The translations under genes were made by a program, and so were the position numbers. A DNA stretch of 64,000 bases from contig NZ_WQDA01000004.1 of the NCBI RefSeq assembly GCF_013032855.1, positions 310,001 through 374,000 on the forward strand. Reading direction: 5' to 3'. Below are positions 25,909-35,607 of this stretch, in pieces. The notes under the pieces were generated by a model. It did no database searches. It had not been told where the DNA came from and worked only from the letters and a program-made list of their open reading frames with translations. Position 1 is the first letter of the stretch, and each line of letters starts with the position of its first letter. Source of the stretch: Ruegeria arenilitoris. GTDB taxonomy: Bacteria; Pseudomonadota; Alphaproteobacteria; Rhodobacterales; Rhodobacteraceae.

Positions 25909-28236
25909 ATGAAGTACACCCGCGCTGATTTCCCCAAAGACTTTCTCTTTGGTGTCGCAACCTCTGCCTATCAGATCGAAGGCCACGCACAGGGCGGCGC
26001 CGGCCCGACCCATTGGGACAGTTTCGCAGCCACGCCCGGCAACGTGGTGCGCGCCGAAAACGGCGATCTCGCCTGCGACCACCTGCACCGGTACGAACAG
26101 GATTTCGACCTGATCCGCGAGGCCGGGTTCGACTGCTATCGTTTTTCCACCAGCTGGGCGCGCGTGCTGCCCGAAGGGCGCGGGCCGGTGAATCAGGCCG
26201 GGCTGGACTATTATGACCGGTTGGCCGACGCCCTGCTGGAACGCGGCATCCGCCCCTGCGCCACCCTGTATCATTGGGAACTGCCCTCGCCGCTGGTTGA
26301 TCTGGGCGGTTGGCGCAACCGTGACATCGCCCACTGGTTCGCCGATTTCACCGAGATCATCATGGGCCGCATCGGCGACCGCATGTACAGCGTCGCCCCG
26401 ATAAACGAGCCCTGGTGCGTCAGCTGGCTGAGCCATTTCGAAGGCCACCATGCCCCCGGCCTGCGCGACATCCGCGCCACGGCCCGCGCCATGCATCACG
26501 TCCTTCTGGCCCACGGCCGCGCGATTCAGGCGATGCGGGGCCTTGGCATGTCGAACCTGGGCGCGGTGTTCAACCTTGAATGGGCCGAACCTGCCGATGA
26601 CACCCCCGAGGCCCGCGAAGCCGCCGATCTGTACGACGGCATCTACAACCGGTTCTTCCTGGGCGGCGTTTTCAACAAGGCCTACCCCGAGAATGTCCTG
26701 CAGGGGCTGCAGGCCCACCTGCCCGACGGGTGGCAGGATGATTTCGACACGATCGGCACGCCGGTCGACTGGTGCGGGCTGAACTACTATACCCGCAAGC
26801 TGATCGCGCCCGCCGACACGCCCTGGCCCAGCCTCCAAGAGATCCCCGGCCCCCTGCCCAAGACGCAGATGGGCTGGGAGATCGAGCCAAGCGCGCTGAC
26901 TCGGTTCCTGACCCGTACGGCCCGGGACTACACGGGCGATCTGCCGATCTATGTCACCGAAAACGGCATGGCCAGCCCCGAGCGGCAGCAGGATGACGAC
27001 CGCATCGACTATCTGAATCAGCATCTGGCCGCGGTGCAGGACGCGCTGGATCAGGGCGTCCCGGTCACGGGCTATTTCATCTGGTCGCTGCTGGACAATT
27101 ACGAATGGGCGCTGGGATACGAGAAGCGGTTCGGCCTGGTCGATGTCGATTTCGACACGCTGGAACGGCGCCCCAAGGCCTCGTTCCGGGCGATGCAGGC
27201 CGCTTTGGCCCAGGGCGATCCGGTCTCGGTGCCGATGGCGCAGCCCAAGGGCGCGATGCACGACCACTGGAACCTGGTGGCCGATATCGGCGGCACCAAC
27301 ACGCGGCTGGGGGTCGTCACCAATGGCACGCTCACCGATCTGCGCAAATCGCCCACCGGCACGCTGCCCGAGTTTCTGGCCGCCCTGCACGACCTGTACG
27401 CCGAGATAGGAACCCCGCCGCGCGCCGTGGTCGCCGCGGGCGCGGGCCCGGTGCGCAATGGCACGATCCGTCTGACCAATGCCAATCTGGACCTGTCCGA
27501 GGCTGACATCGCCTCGGCCACCGGCGCGGACCACACCTTTGTCATCAACGACTTCACCGCCGCCGCCTGGTCGGTGGCCGAGATCACCGGCGACGACGTG
27601 CAGGCCCTGCAGGGCGACCCGACCCCGCCCAAGGGCACCCGACTGGTGGTCGGCCCCGGCACCGGGCTGGGCGTCGGCGCGCTTTTGTATTCCGAAGGCC
27701 ACTATCACACCGTCTCGGGCGAGGGCGGCCATGTCGGTCTGTCGCCCCGTACCCGCGACGAGGTGGACGTGTTCGAAGCCGCCCGCCGGATCGCGCCCGA
27801 GTGTTTCTTCGGCGACAGCCTGACGCTCGAGGCCGAGATGTTCCTCAGCGGCACGGGCCTGCCGATCCTGTATCGTGCCGTGGGCATGGCCGCAGGCCAG
27901 CCCGAAACGCCCGTCCTGCCCGCCAAGGACATCCTGCAGGCCGCGCGCGACGGGTCCGATCCGCTCGCCATACGCGCCGCGCAGATCTTCACCACCCATC
28001 TGGGCGCCGTGATGGGCGACATGGCCGTCACCGTGATGCCCACAGGCGGCGTCTTCTTGGTGGGCGGCGTGGCCGAGAAGAACCGCTGGCTGTTCGGCGA
28101 CGACTTCCTGGCGGCCTTCAACGCCGGAGGCCGGTTCGACGCGCTGCGGCAGGGCTTTGGCGTTTATGTGTCGGAACAGGCCGAATTTGGCATTGTTGGC
28201 GCTAACAACTTCTGCAAAAATGCGCTCGCGCGGTAA
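25909..28236 (+). CDS. Fusion protein: GH1 beta-glucosidase joined to glucokinase
   Basis: A single 775-aa frame with two complete enzymes. Residues 1 to about 432 are a GH1 beta-glucosidase, with acid/base Glu167 in INEPW and nucleophile Glu351 in VTENG. After a linker of about 20 residues, residues about 453-775 are an E. coli-type glucokinase, with phosphate-binding DIGGTNTR (459-466), catalytic Asp548 in INDFTA, GPGTGLGVG (582-590) and GEGGHVGLSP (604-613). The second part begins where a free glucokinase would start: Met450 (ATG at 27256) has AAGGG four bases before it, so a separate kinase could also be made. Hydrolysis and phosphorylation of glucose would be coupled. A lost stop codon or a sequencing error is the main alternative. 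Confidence 0.9.
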   Translation: MKYTRADFPKDFLFGVATSAYQIEGHAQGGAGPTHWDSFAATPGNVVRAENGDLACDHLHRYEQDFDLIREAGFDCYRFSTSWARVLPEGRGPVNQAGLDYYDRLADALLERGIRPCATLYHWELPSPLVDLGGWRNRDIAHWFADFTEIIMGRIGDRMYSVAPINEPWCVSWLSHFEGHHAPGLRDIRATARAMHHVLLAHGRAIQAMRGLGMSNLGAVFNLEWAEPADDTPEAREAADLYDGIYNRFFLGGVFNKAYPENVLQGLQAHLPDGWQDDFDTIGTPVDWCGLNYYTRKLIAPADTPWPSLQEIPGPLPKTQMGWEIEPSALTRFLTRTARDYTGDLPIYVTENGMASPERQQDDDRIDYLNQHLAAVQDALDQGVPVTGYFIWSLLDNYEWALGYEKRFGLVDVDFDTLERRPKASFRAMQAALAQGDPVSVPMAQPKGAMHDHWNLVADIGGTNTRLGVVTNGTLTDLRKSPTGTLPEFLAALHDLYAEIGTPPRAVVAAGAGPVRNGTIRLTNANLDLSEADIASATGADHTFVINDFTAAAWSVAEITGDDVQALQGDPTPPKGTRLVVGPGTGLGVGALLYSEGHYHTVSGEGGHVGLSPRTRDEVDVFEAARRIAPECFFGDSLTLEAEMFLSGTGLPILYRAVGMAAGQPETPVLPAKDILQAARDGSDPLAIRAAQIFTTHLGAVMGDMAVTVMPTGGVFLVGGVAEKNRWLFGDDFLAAFNAGGRFDALRQGFGVYVSEQAEFGIVGANNFCKNALAR

Positions 28237-28275
28237 ACTCACCGCCAGATCTTTGCAGAAGGAAGGAGCCGGGAC

Positions 28276-29202
28276 ATGATCCTGTGCTGTGGCGAGGCCC
28301 TGATCGACATGATCGCGGAACCGACGGTTTCGGGCGCGCAAGGTTTTGTGCCGCATTCGGGTGGCGCGGTGTTCAACACCGCCATCGCCCTGGGCCGGCT
28401 GGGTGCGCCTGCCGGAATGCTGACCGGGTTGTCGCGCGACATGTTCGGCCAGCAACTGGCGCAGGCCCTGAAAGACAGTCATGTGGATGGCTCGCAGGTT
28501 GTTCTTTCGGACCGTCCGACCACGTTGGCCTTCGTACAACTGCAGGACGGGCACGCCACCTATTCCTTCGTCGATGAAAACTCGGCCGGGCGGATGCTGC
28601 GCCCCGAGGACATGCCGGACCAGCTGACCGCGACCTCGGCGCTGTATTTCGGCGGCATCAGCCTGGCCTGCGAGCCCTGCGCCGATGCCTATGCCGCCCT
28701 GCTGGACCGTCACGGGGCCGAGCGCGCGGTGATGATCGACCCCAACATCCGCCCCGGCTTCATCCAGGACCAGACCCGCTATCGCACCCGGCTGAACCGG
28801 ATGATCGCGCAGGCCGACATCGTCAAAGTCTCGGACGAAGATCTGGACTGGATCGTCCCCGGCCCCGAAACGCTGGAGGAAAAGGTGCCGCTGCTGCTGC
28901 AGGCCGGTCCCGCCGTGGTGATCGTCACGCGCGGCAGCCAGGGCGCGACCGGGTATCTGGCCGATGGCCGCACGGTTTCAGTGCCGGTCACGCCGGTTCA
29001 GGTGGTCGATACGGTGGGCGCGGGCGACACGTTCAACGCCGGAGTGCTGGCGCAACTGCACCGCGCCGGGCTGCTGACCAAACAGGCGCTCCGCGCGATC
29101 TCGCCCGACGACCTGCGCGCCGCGCTGGAACTGGGCGGCAAGGTCGCCGCCGTCACCGTATCCCGCGCCGGGGCCAACCCGCCCTGGGCGCACGAGCTGT
29201 AA
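28276..29202 (+). CDS. PfkB-family sugar kinase (probable fructokinase)
   Basis: 308-aa ribokinase-fold kinase. The N-terminal GEALIDMI start and GGAVFN motif (29-34) bind the sugar. The signature DTVGAGDTFNAG is at 245-256, with catalytic base Asp251. In a sucrose or alpha-glucoside operon, a fructokinase would consume the fructose released from sucrose or made by the isomerase encoded next. Other ketose or deoxyketose substrates are possible. Confidence 0.85.
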   Translation: MILCCGEALIDMIAEPTVSGAQGFVPHSGGAVFNTAIALGRLGAPAGMLTGLSRDMFGQQLAQALKDSHVDGSQVVLSDRPTTLAFVQLQDGHATYSFVDENSAGRMLRPEDMPDQLTATSALYFGGISLACEPCADAYAALLDRHGAERAVMIDPNIRPGFIQDQTRYRTRLNRMIAQADIVKVSDEDLDWIVPGPETLEEKVPLLLQAGPAVVIVTRGSQGATGYLADGRTVSVPVTPVQVVDTVGAGDTFNAGVLAQLHRAGLLTKQALRAISPDDLRAALELGGKVAAVTVSRAGANPPWAHEL

Positions 29203-29220
29203 GTCATCGAAAGCACCGAT

Positions 29221-29886
29221 ATGAAACGATCCGAGATCAACCGCATCAAGGCCGAGGCGCAAGCCTTCATCAATTCGTTCGGCTTTGCCCTGCCGCCCTT
29301 TGCCGACTGGACGCCCGAGCAGATGCGCAGCCCGCAGGCCGCCGGCATCCGCGCCCGTGGCCTTGGCTGGGACATCACCGATTACGGCCAGGGCAGGTTC
29401 GACGAACTGGGCCTGTTCCTGTTCACCCTGCGCAATGGCGACGAAAAGGACCTGAGCGCAGGGCGGGGCATGCTCTATGCCGAGAAGTTGTTGATTTCGC
29501 GTGACAAACAGCTGTCGCCGATGCATCGCCACATCGTCAAGGCCGAAGACATCATCAACCGCGGCGGCGGCGATCTGGTGATGGAGATCTACGCCTCGGC
29601 CCCCGATGGCAGCATCGACCGCGACACCCCCGTCACCGTGCCCAGCGACGCCTGCCCGGTGACCATCCAGCCCGGCGAGCATCTGCGCCTGAAACCGGGC
29701 GAAAGCGTCACGCTCATGCCCGGCATCTGGCACGCCTTCTGGGCGGAAAAGGGCGATTGTCTGATCGGCGAGGTCTCGACCGTCAATGACGACCGCACCG
29801 ACAACGTGTTCGAACAGCCGATCCCGCGCTTTGCCACGATCGAGGAAGACACCGCGCCCGAATTCCTGCTGGTCGCCGATTACTGA
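29221..29886 (+). CDS. D-lyxose/D-mannose ketol-isomerase (cupin)
   Basis: 221-aa protein of the D-lyxose ketol-isomerase family, which converts D-lyxose to xylulose and D-mannose to fructose. The metal ligands are visible: His102 and His104 in MHRH, Glu109, and His171 in GIWH. Beside a fructokinase, the mannose-to-fructose reaction is the more likely role. Its 3' end overlaps the convergent cation-efflux gene by 7 nt. Confidence 0.85.
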   Translation: MKRSEINRIKAEAQAFINSFGFALPPFADWTPEQMRSPQAAGIRARGLGWDITDYGQGRFDELGLFLFTLRNGDEKDLSAGRGMLYAEKLLISRDKQLSPMHRHIVKAEDIINRGGGDLVMEIYASAPDGSIDRDTPVTVPSDACPVTIQPGEHLRLKPGESVTLMPGIWHAFWAEKGDCLIGEVSTVNDDRTDNVFEQPIPRFATIEEDTAPEFLLVADY

Positions 29887-30809
29887 GCGCGCGGGGCCGG
29901 ACCAAAGGGCGGATCCGAGGCCAGCGTCAACGCGACCCGGCCCGGGCTTGCGGCCTGGGCCAGCCGGTTGCGGACGGCCTCGAAGGCTTCGATCGTCACG
30001 GGTTCGGCGGGTTTCAGATAGACAAGGTGGAACAGCGCCCGCCCGCTGCGCACCGTCGCCACGTCCAGCACCTGAAACTGGCTGTCTGCACAGATCCGGC
30101 GGGCCTGCTCAATGATCTCGGCCCGGGCATCGGCCGGCAGCGCCACACCCACGATATCGCGCAGCGCGCCCAGAAACACCTTGATGGGCTGCGGCAGCAG
30201 CGCCAGGCACAGCAACAACACCACCAGCGCATCCGACACCGGAACCAGACCGGCAAGCGGCCCGCCCTCAAGCAGGTTGATCGCGAAAAACGCCGCCCCG
30301 GCCCCAAGGCTCAGCACCCCGTCGACCATCGCGGCCCGGGACTCGACCCGCAGCAGATCGCTGGTTTTGCCGGTGCGGCGCCAGTTCCAGCGATGATAGG
30401 CGAACAGCGTCAGACAGATCGCCGCCATCGAGCCGGCATAGATCAGGATCCATTCCAGAACCACCGGCGCGGCTTCGCCCGTCTTGGCATAGGCCAGCAG
30501 ACGGTTCACCGCCGAACCGGCTGCCATCAGGATGATCCCGAACAACAGCAGGCTGCGGAACATTACGAAGACGGATTCGTCGATCTCGTATCCAAAGGGG
30601 GGGTTCTGGTCCGGAGCGCGCCGGATCGAGGCGGCGACCCATCCCGCCACCACAGCCGTTGCGAAATTGAGCCCCGAAAACAGCCCATCCAGCAACAGCG
30701 CATCGGAGTTTGCCAGCAACCCGGCCACAACCCCGGCGCCCGCCATGAACAGGCTGGCCCATTTTGCCGCGTTCAGCGACCGGCGTTCAAAAATCAATGT
30801 GTCCTGCAT
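29880..30809 (-). CDS. Cation diffusion facilitator family transporter
   Basis: Inner-membrane cation/proton antiporter of the CDF family, 309 aa from the ATG at 30809. Six hydrophobic segments are followed by a cytoplasmic C-terminal domain. The first transmembrane pair carries the SDALLLDGLFSGLN motif with its metal-binding Asp residues, and DGVLSLG lies in helix 5. An in-frame ATG at 30845 would add 12 residues; neither start has a good ribosome site. The protein is shorter in the His-rich loop than zinc exporters, and the metal is unknown. It appears unrelated to its sugar and amine neighbours. Confidence 0.8.
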   Translation of the reverse strand: MQDTLIFERRSLNAAKWASLFMAGAGVVAGLLANSDALLLDGLFSGLNFATAVVAGWVAASIRRAPDQNPPFGYEIDESVFVMFRSLLLFGIILMAAGSAVNRLLAYAKTGEAAPVVLEWILIYAGSMAAICLTLFAYHRWNWRRTGKTSDLLRVESRAAMVDGVLSLGAGAAFFAINLLEGGPLAGLVPVSDALVVLLLCLALLPQPIKVFLGALRDIVGVALPADARAEIIEQARRICADSQFQVLDVATVRSGRALFHLVYLKPAEPVTIEAFEAVRNRLAQAASPGRVALTLASDPPFGPAPRAQ

Positions 30810-30886
30810 CGGTTCAGCTTTTCGGTTGATGAGGCTGGCGGTCATTTATGTTCGGCAGGCCAAGCCGCAAGCCCCGTGTGCCGTGC

Positions 30887-32512
30887 TCATGCCCGTCCGC
30901 GTATCATGTCGGCAGCCTTCTCCGCGATCATGATCACCGGCGAGGCGGTATTGCCCGAGACGATCTTAGGCATGACCGAGGCATCGACCACCCGCAGCCC
31001 CTCCAGACCCCGAACGCGCAACCGTGGATCGACCACCGCGGCGGCGTCACTGCCCATGCGGCAGGTGCCGACCGGGTGAAAGATCGTGGTGGCGATGTCG
31101 CCCACCGCATCCAGCAGGCCCTGTTGGTCGTTGATCTCAGGGCCCGGCAGAACCTCTTGCGGGTGGTAGGGTGCCAGCGCCCGCGCAGCCATCACCTGTC
31201 GGGCCTGCTGCACGGATGTGACCGCCACCTGCCGGTCACGCTCGGCCGAGAGGTAGTTCAACCTGATCTCGGGCTGGGCCTTCGGATCGGGCGTGGTGAT
31301 ATGGCAGTGCCCCCGGCTTTCGGGCCGCAGATTGCAAACCGAGACGGTGATCGCGGGGAACGGATGCAGCGGATCGCCCAGCCGGTCGGTCGACAGCGGC
31401 TGCACGTGATATTCCAGATCCGGCGTGGCCAGCATCGGGTCGGATTTGGTGAACATGCCAAACTGGCTGGGCGCCATCGCCATCGGGCCTGACCGGGTCA
31501 GGGCGTATTGCGCCGCGATGCGCACCTTGCCCCACAGGCTGTTGGCCATGGTGTTCAGAGTTTTGGCATTTTGCACCTTGAACACGGTTCGGATCTGCAG
31601 GTGGTCCTGCAGGTTCGCCCCCACGCCCGCGCTTTCATGCTGAACCGCGATTCCGTGCGCCGCCAGCACCTGTGGATCACCGATCCCCGACAGTTCCAGC
31701 AGCTTGGGCGAGTTGATCGACCCCGCCGCCAGCAGAACCTCGGCCCGGGCCAGGGCCCGGTATTCGATGCCGCCACGGGCAAAGCGCACGCCACGCACGG
31801 TCTTGCCTTCGAGGATCAGGCCCAGCGTCTCGGCCTCGGTCAGGACCCGCAGGTTGGGCCGTTTCATCGCCGGGCGCAGAAATCCCTTGGCCGTGTTCCA
31901 GCGCACGCCGTTCTTCTGGTTGACCTCGAAAAACCCCGAGCCTTCGTTGTTGCCGTCATTGAAATCGGCGCGCGGCTGGATGCCGATCTCGCGCGCGCCG
32001 TCCTGCACGGCCTTCAGGATCTCCCAGCTCAGCCGCTGTTTCTGAACCTTCCACTCGCCGCCGGCCCGGTGCATTTCGCTGTCGCCGGCGTGATGATCTT
32101 CGGATTTCAGGAAATAGGGCAGCACATCGTCCCAACCCCAGCCCGCGTTGCCAAGTTGCCGCCAATGGTCATAGTCGGCCGCCTGCCCGCGCATGTAGAT
32201 CATCCCGTTGACCGAGCTGCACCCGCCCAGCACCTTGCCGCGCGGATAGACCAGCGACCGCCCGTTCAGACCCGGCTCGGGCGCGGTTTTCATCATCCAG
32301 TCGGTGCGCGGATTGCCGATGCAGTACAGATACCCCACCGGGATGTGGACCCAGTGGTAGTTGTCCGACTTGCCCGCCTCGAGCAGCAGAACCCGTGTCT
32401 TGGGGTCCTCGGTCAGCCGGTTGGCCAGCACGCAGCCCGCGGTACCCGCGCCTATGATGATATAGTCGTATTCGCCCTCAAGCCGGGCGGTTTCAGATGT
32501 GGCGGAATTCAT
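30887..32512 (-). CDS. GMC-family dehydrogenase (choline dehydrogenase-like)
   Basis: 541-aa FAD-dependent alcohol dehydrogenase. The ADP-binding GAGTAG is at residues 21-26. The GMC signatures [20 protein letters not shown] (about 89-108) and the [13 protein letters not shown] type follow. The active-site pair is His479 ([10 protein letters not shown]) and Asn521 (SGNTASP). It oxidises a primary alcohol to an aldehyde. It diverges from the MttB-like gene across a 161-bp spacer that must hold both promoters; two TTYCGCAA repeats there (32600-32626 area) are the only motif I see. BetA would be the closest known type, but the substrate is not certain. Confidence 0.88.
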   Translation of the reverse strand: MNSATSETARLEGEYDYIIIGAGTAGCVLANRLTEDPKTRVLLLEAGKSDNYHWVHIPVGYLYCIGNPRTDWMMKTAPEPGLNGRSLVYPRGKVLGGCSSVNGMIYMRGQAADYDHWRQLGNAGWGWDDVLPYFLKSEDHHAGDSEMHRAGGEWKVQKQRLSWEILKAVQDGAREIGIQPRADFNDGNNEGSGFFEVNQKNGVRWNTAKGFLRPAMKRPNLRVLTEAETLGLILEGKTVRGVRFARGGIEYRALARAEVLLAAGSINSPKLLELSGIGDPQVLAAHGIAVQHESAGVGANLQDHLQIRTVFKVQNAKTLNTMANSLWGKVRIAAQYALTRSGPMAMAPSQFGMFTKSDPMLATPDLEYHVQPLSTDRLGDPLHPFPAITVSVCNLRPESRGHCHITTPDPKAQPEIRLNYLSAERDRQVAVTSVQQARQVMAARALAPYHPQEVLPGPEINDQQGLLDAVGDIATTIFHPVGTCRMGSDAAAVVDPRLRVRGLEGLRVVDASVMPKIVSGNTASPVIMIAEKAADMIRGRA

Positions 32513-32673
32513 TCTCGGTCTGCTCTGTGCATTGTTTCTGATCCTGCGGAGCGCAGCTTAGCAGCTGTCGCCGGCAATGCACGGGCTCGATGTCGCATTC
32601 CGCAACAGTATTTCGCAATCCTGCAGGTCGCGCCCACGGTCGGTGGTCAGACTGGTGTCAAAGGAGGCCCAGA

Positions 32674-34224
32674 ATGACCCAGACCGCCACCCGTGTCCGA
32701 ACCGGAGGCCGCGCCGCCCGCCGCGCCCTGCGTACCGCGCCCAGCTTTGACATGTTGCCGGGCCTGACCCGCAACATCCCGCTGTGCGAGGTGATGGACG
32801 GGTCACAGGTCGAGCGGATCGACGCGGCCTCGATGGACATCCTCGAAAACGTGGGCGTGCAGTTCCGCGACCCGATCGCGCTGGCCGACTGGAAGGCGGC
32901 TGGAGCCAAGGTTGCCGGCGAGCGGGTGTATCTTGATCGCGGGCTGGTCCGCGACTTGATCGCGACGATCCCCTCGGATTTCACCTATCACGCCCGTGAC
33001 CCGCGCAAGAATGTGCGCCTGGGCGGTCCGCACGCGATCTTCGTGCCGATGACCGGCGCGCCGTTTCTGCGCGATCTGGAGGACGTGCGCCGCAATCCGA
33101 CACTGGACGACCTGGCGATGTTCCACAAGCTCAGCCACATGCTGCCCGCGCTGCATTCCTCGGCTCACCACATCGTGGAACCCTATGATCACCCGATCAG
33201 CCAGCGCCACCTGCGCATCACCTATTCGTCGATCAAATATTCCGACAAGACCTTCATGGGCATGACCACCTCGCCCAGAAACGCCGAGGACGTGATGGAG
33301 ATGTGCGCGATCCTGTTCGGCGAAGAGTTCATGGAGGATCACCCCGTCACCACCGGCAACTGCAACGGCAACTCGCCGCTGGTCTGGGACGAGACCATGC
33401 TGGGGGCGATGCGCGCCTTCTGCCGCCGCAACCAGCCGGTGCTGTGCTCGCCCTTCGTGCTGGGCGGGGCCAACACGCCGGCCAGCGTGCCGGCGACGGT
33501 CGCGCAGCTGAACGCCGAGGCGCTGAGCGCGCTGGCCTATACGCAGGTGATCCGGCGTGGCTGTCCGGCGATCTATGGGCATTACCTGTCGACCGTCTGC
33601 ATGAAGTCCGGCGCGCCGATGGCGGGCACGCCCGAGATCAGCCTGATGAACTTCATGATCGGCCAGATGGCCCGGCACTACGGCGTGCCGTGGCGCAGTT
33701 CGAACACGCTGGGCGGGGCCAAGACATTCGATGCGCAGGCGGGATATGAATCCGCCACCACGCTGTCGGCGGTGATCCATGCCGGGGCCAACTATATCTG
33801 GCATTCGGCGGGCTGGAACGAGGCCGGGATGCATTGTTCGACCGCCAAGTTCGTTGTCGATGCCGAGCAATGCGCCATGGCCTACCGCATGGCCGAGGGC
33901 CCGAAGTGGCACGATTTCGACGAGGCCGTTGCGGCCGTATCCGATATCGGCCCCGGCGGGCATTACCTGGGCCATCCGCACACGCAGGACAAATTCCAGG
34001 AGGCGTTCTTCATGCCCGAACTGTTCGACAACAACTCGATCGAACAATGGGTGGCCGAGGGCGAAGTCGAGATCACCGAGCGCGCCCTGAACCACGCCCG
34101 CAAGCTGCTGGCCGAGTATCAAGAGCCCCGCCTGGACCCGGCCACCGACGAGGCATTGCGCGACTACATCGCCCGGCGCGAGCGGGAGATCCCCGCCGCC
34201 GACGAGTTGAACCAGCACTGTTAG
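32674..34224 (+). CDS. MttB-family corrinoid methyltransferase, non-pyrrolysine type
   Basis: 516-aa protein of the trimethylamine methyltransferase (MttB) superfamily. The frame contains no in-frame amber codon, so it lacks pyrrolysine and falls with homologues such as the glycine-betaine methyltransferase MtgB. Family members move a methyl group from a quaternary amine to a corrinoid protein. The N-terminal RAARR segment and the IPLCEVMDG start are usual for the alphaproteobacterial branch. AAGGAGG lies 6 nt before the ATG at 32674. No corrinoid-binding protein gene is in the window. Neighbouring dehydrogenases suggest betaine or choline-like catabolism. Confidence 0.85.
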   Translation: MTQTATRVRTGGRAARRALRTAPSFDMLPGLTRNIPLCEVMDGSQVERIDAASMDILENVGVQFRDPIALADWKAAGAKVAGERVYLDRGLVRDLIATIPSDFTYHARDPRKNVRLGGPHAIFVPMTGAPFLRDLEDVRRNPTLDDLAMFHKLSHMLPALHSSAHHIVEPYDHPISQRHLRITYSSIKYSDKTFMGMTTSPRNAEDVMEMCAILFGEEFMEDHPVTTGNCNGNSPLVWDETMLGAMRAFCRRNQPVLCSPFVLGGANTPASVPATVAQLNAEALSALAYTQVIRRGCPAIYGHYLSTVCMKSGAPMAGTPEISLMNFMIGQMARHYGVPWRSSNTLGGAKTFDAQAGYESATTLSAVIHAGANYIWHSAGWNEAGMHCSTAKFVVDAEQCAMAYRMAEGPKWHDFDEAVAAVSDIGPGGHYLGHPHTQDKFQEAFFMPELFDNNSIEQWVAEGEVEITERALNHARKLLAEYQEPRLDPATDEALRDYIARREREIPAADELNQHC

Positions 34225-34238
34225 GAAACACTCCACTT

Positions 34239-34267
34239 GCCCGCCTGCCTGTCAGGCGGGCCTTTTT
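34239..34267 (+). terminator. Rho-independent terminator after the MttB-like gene
   Basis: GCCCGCCTG (34239-34247) and CAGGCGGGC (34253-34261) form a 9-bp stem with a 5-nt loop, followed by five T. It starts 14 nt after the stop codon. The T-run touches the stop codon of the convergent oxidoreductase gene. Confidence 0.9.
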
Positions 34268-35607
34268 CATTCGTTGCGCGCGCGCCATTCCTTCCAGCGC
34301 AGCACCATGTTGGCGCCGACCTCAGACAACGGTCGGGGCGGCAGGCGTTTGGGACGGTCCTCGGCTCCGAAATGCTCGCTGATCCCGGACCGCACGCCAC
34401 AGGCCATTTCGGCCGCGGCGATCCCGGTCAGGGTGCCGCGCGCGGTACCCAACCCGTTCTGGACGCAGGCGGAATAAACGCCGGTCTCGATCTCGCGGGT
34501 GACCGAGACGCCGTTCAGGCTCAGGCACAGATGACCGGCCCATTCGTACTCCATCGCGATGCCCCGAAGCTGCGGAAATCGCCGGTCGAATTTGCGCCGC
34601 ATCACAGCAGCTGCGCGCCGCAGGTCCGCTGCCCGCGCCTCCATGCCCGGGCGCAGCACGGCGCAGGTGCGGGTGATGATACGGTTGCCGCCCTGCCCGG
34701 TGTCGATCAGGCGCATGGTGGTGCCCATCGGATCGGACGGAGTCACGCCCCAGCGCGGCTGGCCACCCACCCGGGCCAGCGCATCGGCCTCCAGTTCTCG
34801 CGTCATCGCCGCGAACAGAAACAGCTGCATCAGCCGGCCACGTTCGACACCAAAACTTTCCAGATGGCCGTTCACCGACAGGATCAGCCGGCCGGTCGAG
34901 ACCTGCCCACGCGCGGTCTGCACGCGCCAGCCCGCCCCGTCGCGCTGGAACCCAGTGACCGCGCCGTGCTCAAAAATCTGCACCCCATCGGCCGCCAACC
35001 CCGCCGCCAAACCGCGCACATAGCCCGCCGGCTGCAGCATGACCGTGCCCGGCGTATACAGCCCCGAGACATAGTGCCCGGACCCGGTGAGTTCCTGCAT
35101 CTGTTGCCGGTCCAGCATCTCGGACCGCTCGCCGAGGCTGTCCAGATGGCGGGCATAGCTTTGGTTGTGCGCATGTCCCGCCGGGCTGGCCGCGCCGTTC
35201 ACCTTGCCCGCCGGATCGAAATAATTGGGGTCAATGCCGTATTCCTCGACCGCCGCACGGGCAAAGGCGATAGCCTGCCGGTTCAGCCTGATCATCGCCC
35301 GGTCATCGCCCGCCCCGGCATAGTCGTCCGAGGCCAGATCATGCGGCAGATCGATCATGAAGCCCGAGTTGCGCCCCGCCGCTCCTTCCGCCACTCGCCC
35401 AGCTTCAAGCACCACAATCCGCGCATCGGGAACCAGCTGCCGCAGACGCCGCGCCGCAGACAGGCCGGAAAAGCCTGCGCCCACGATGGTGAAATCTGCG
35501 GTGATTTTGTCCGAAAGCTGACGCGCGGCAGGTTGCGGGTCCAGCAGGGCATTCCACGCCGCCGGGCCGCGCTGCACCGGCAGGCGGCAAGCGGTGAACC
35601 GCGTCAA
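34267..35607 (-). CDS. DAO-family FAD-dependent oxidoreductase (amine oxidase-like)
   Basis: 446-aa flavoprotein of the DAO fold (PuuB, sarcosine and glycine-betaine oxidase relatives). The FAD-binding VGAGFSGLSAARRL lies at residues 42-55 and the AGRNSGF motif shortly after. The start is a TTG at 35607 that overlaps the aldehyde dehydrogenase stop as TTGA; 37 residues precede the Rossmann motif, as in relatives, so a later start is unlikely. It probably oxidises a secondary or methylated amine, giving an aldehyde for the enzyme encoded upstream in the operon. Confidence 0.85.
   Translation of the reverse strand: MTRFTACRLPVQRGPAAWNALLDPQPAARQLSDKITADFTIVGAGFSGLSAARRLRQLVPDARIVVLEAGRVAEGAAGRNSGFMIDLPHDLASDDYAGAGDDRAMIRLNRQAIAFARAAVEEYGIDPNYFDPAGKVNGAASPAGHAHNQSYARHLDSLGERSEMLDRQQMQELTGSGHYVSGLYTPGTVMLQPAGYVRGLAAGLAADGVQIFEHGAVTGFQRDGAGWRVQTARGQVSTGRLILSVNGHLESFGVERGRLMQLFLFAAMTRELEADALARVGGQPRWGVTPSDPMGTTMRLIDTGQGGNRIITRTCAVLRPGMEARAADLRRAAAVMRRKFDRRFPQLRGIAMEYEWAGHLCLSLNGVSVTREIETGVYSACVQNGLGTARGTLTGIAAAEMACGVRSGISEHFGAEDRPKRLPPRPLSEVGANMVLRWKEWRARNE

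Noticed and set aside
25717-28713. A minus-strand open frame of nearly 1000 codons opposite the GH1-glucokinase gene
   Set aside because: Same shadow effect: low-complexity His/Arg/Gly/Gln translation, no start signals, and three well-supported genes on the other strand.
32674-34224. Possible pyrrolysine-containing methyltransferase
   Set aside because: The MttB-like frame has no in-frame TAG over its full length, so pyrrolysine is not used.
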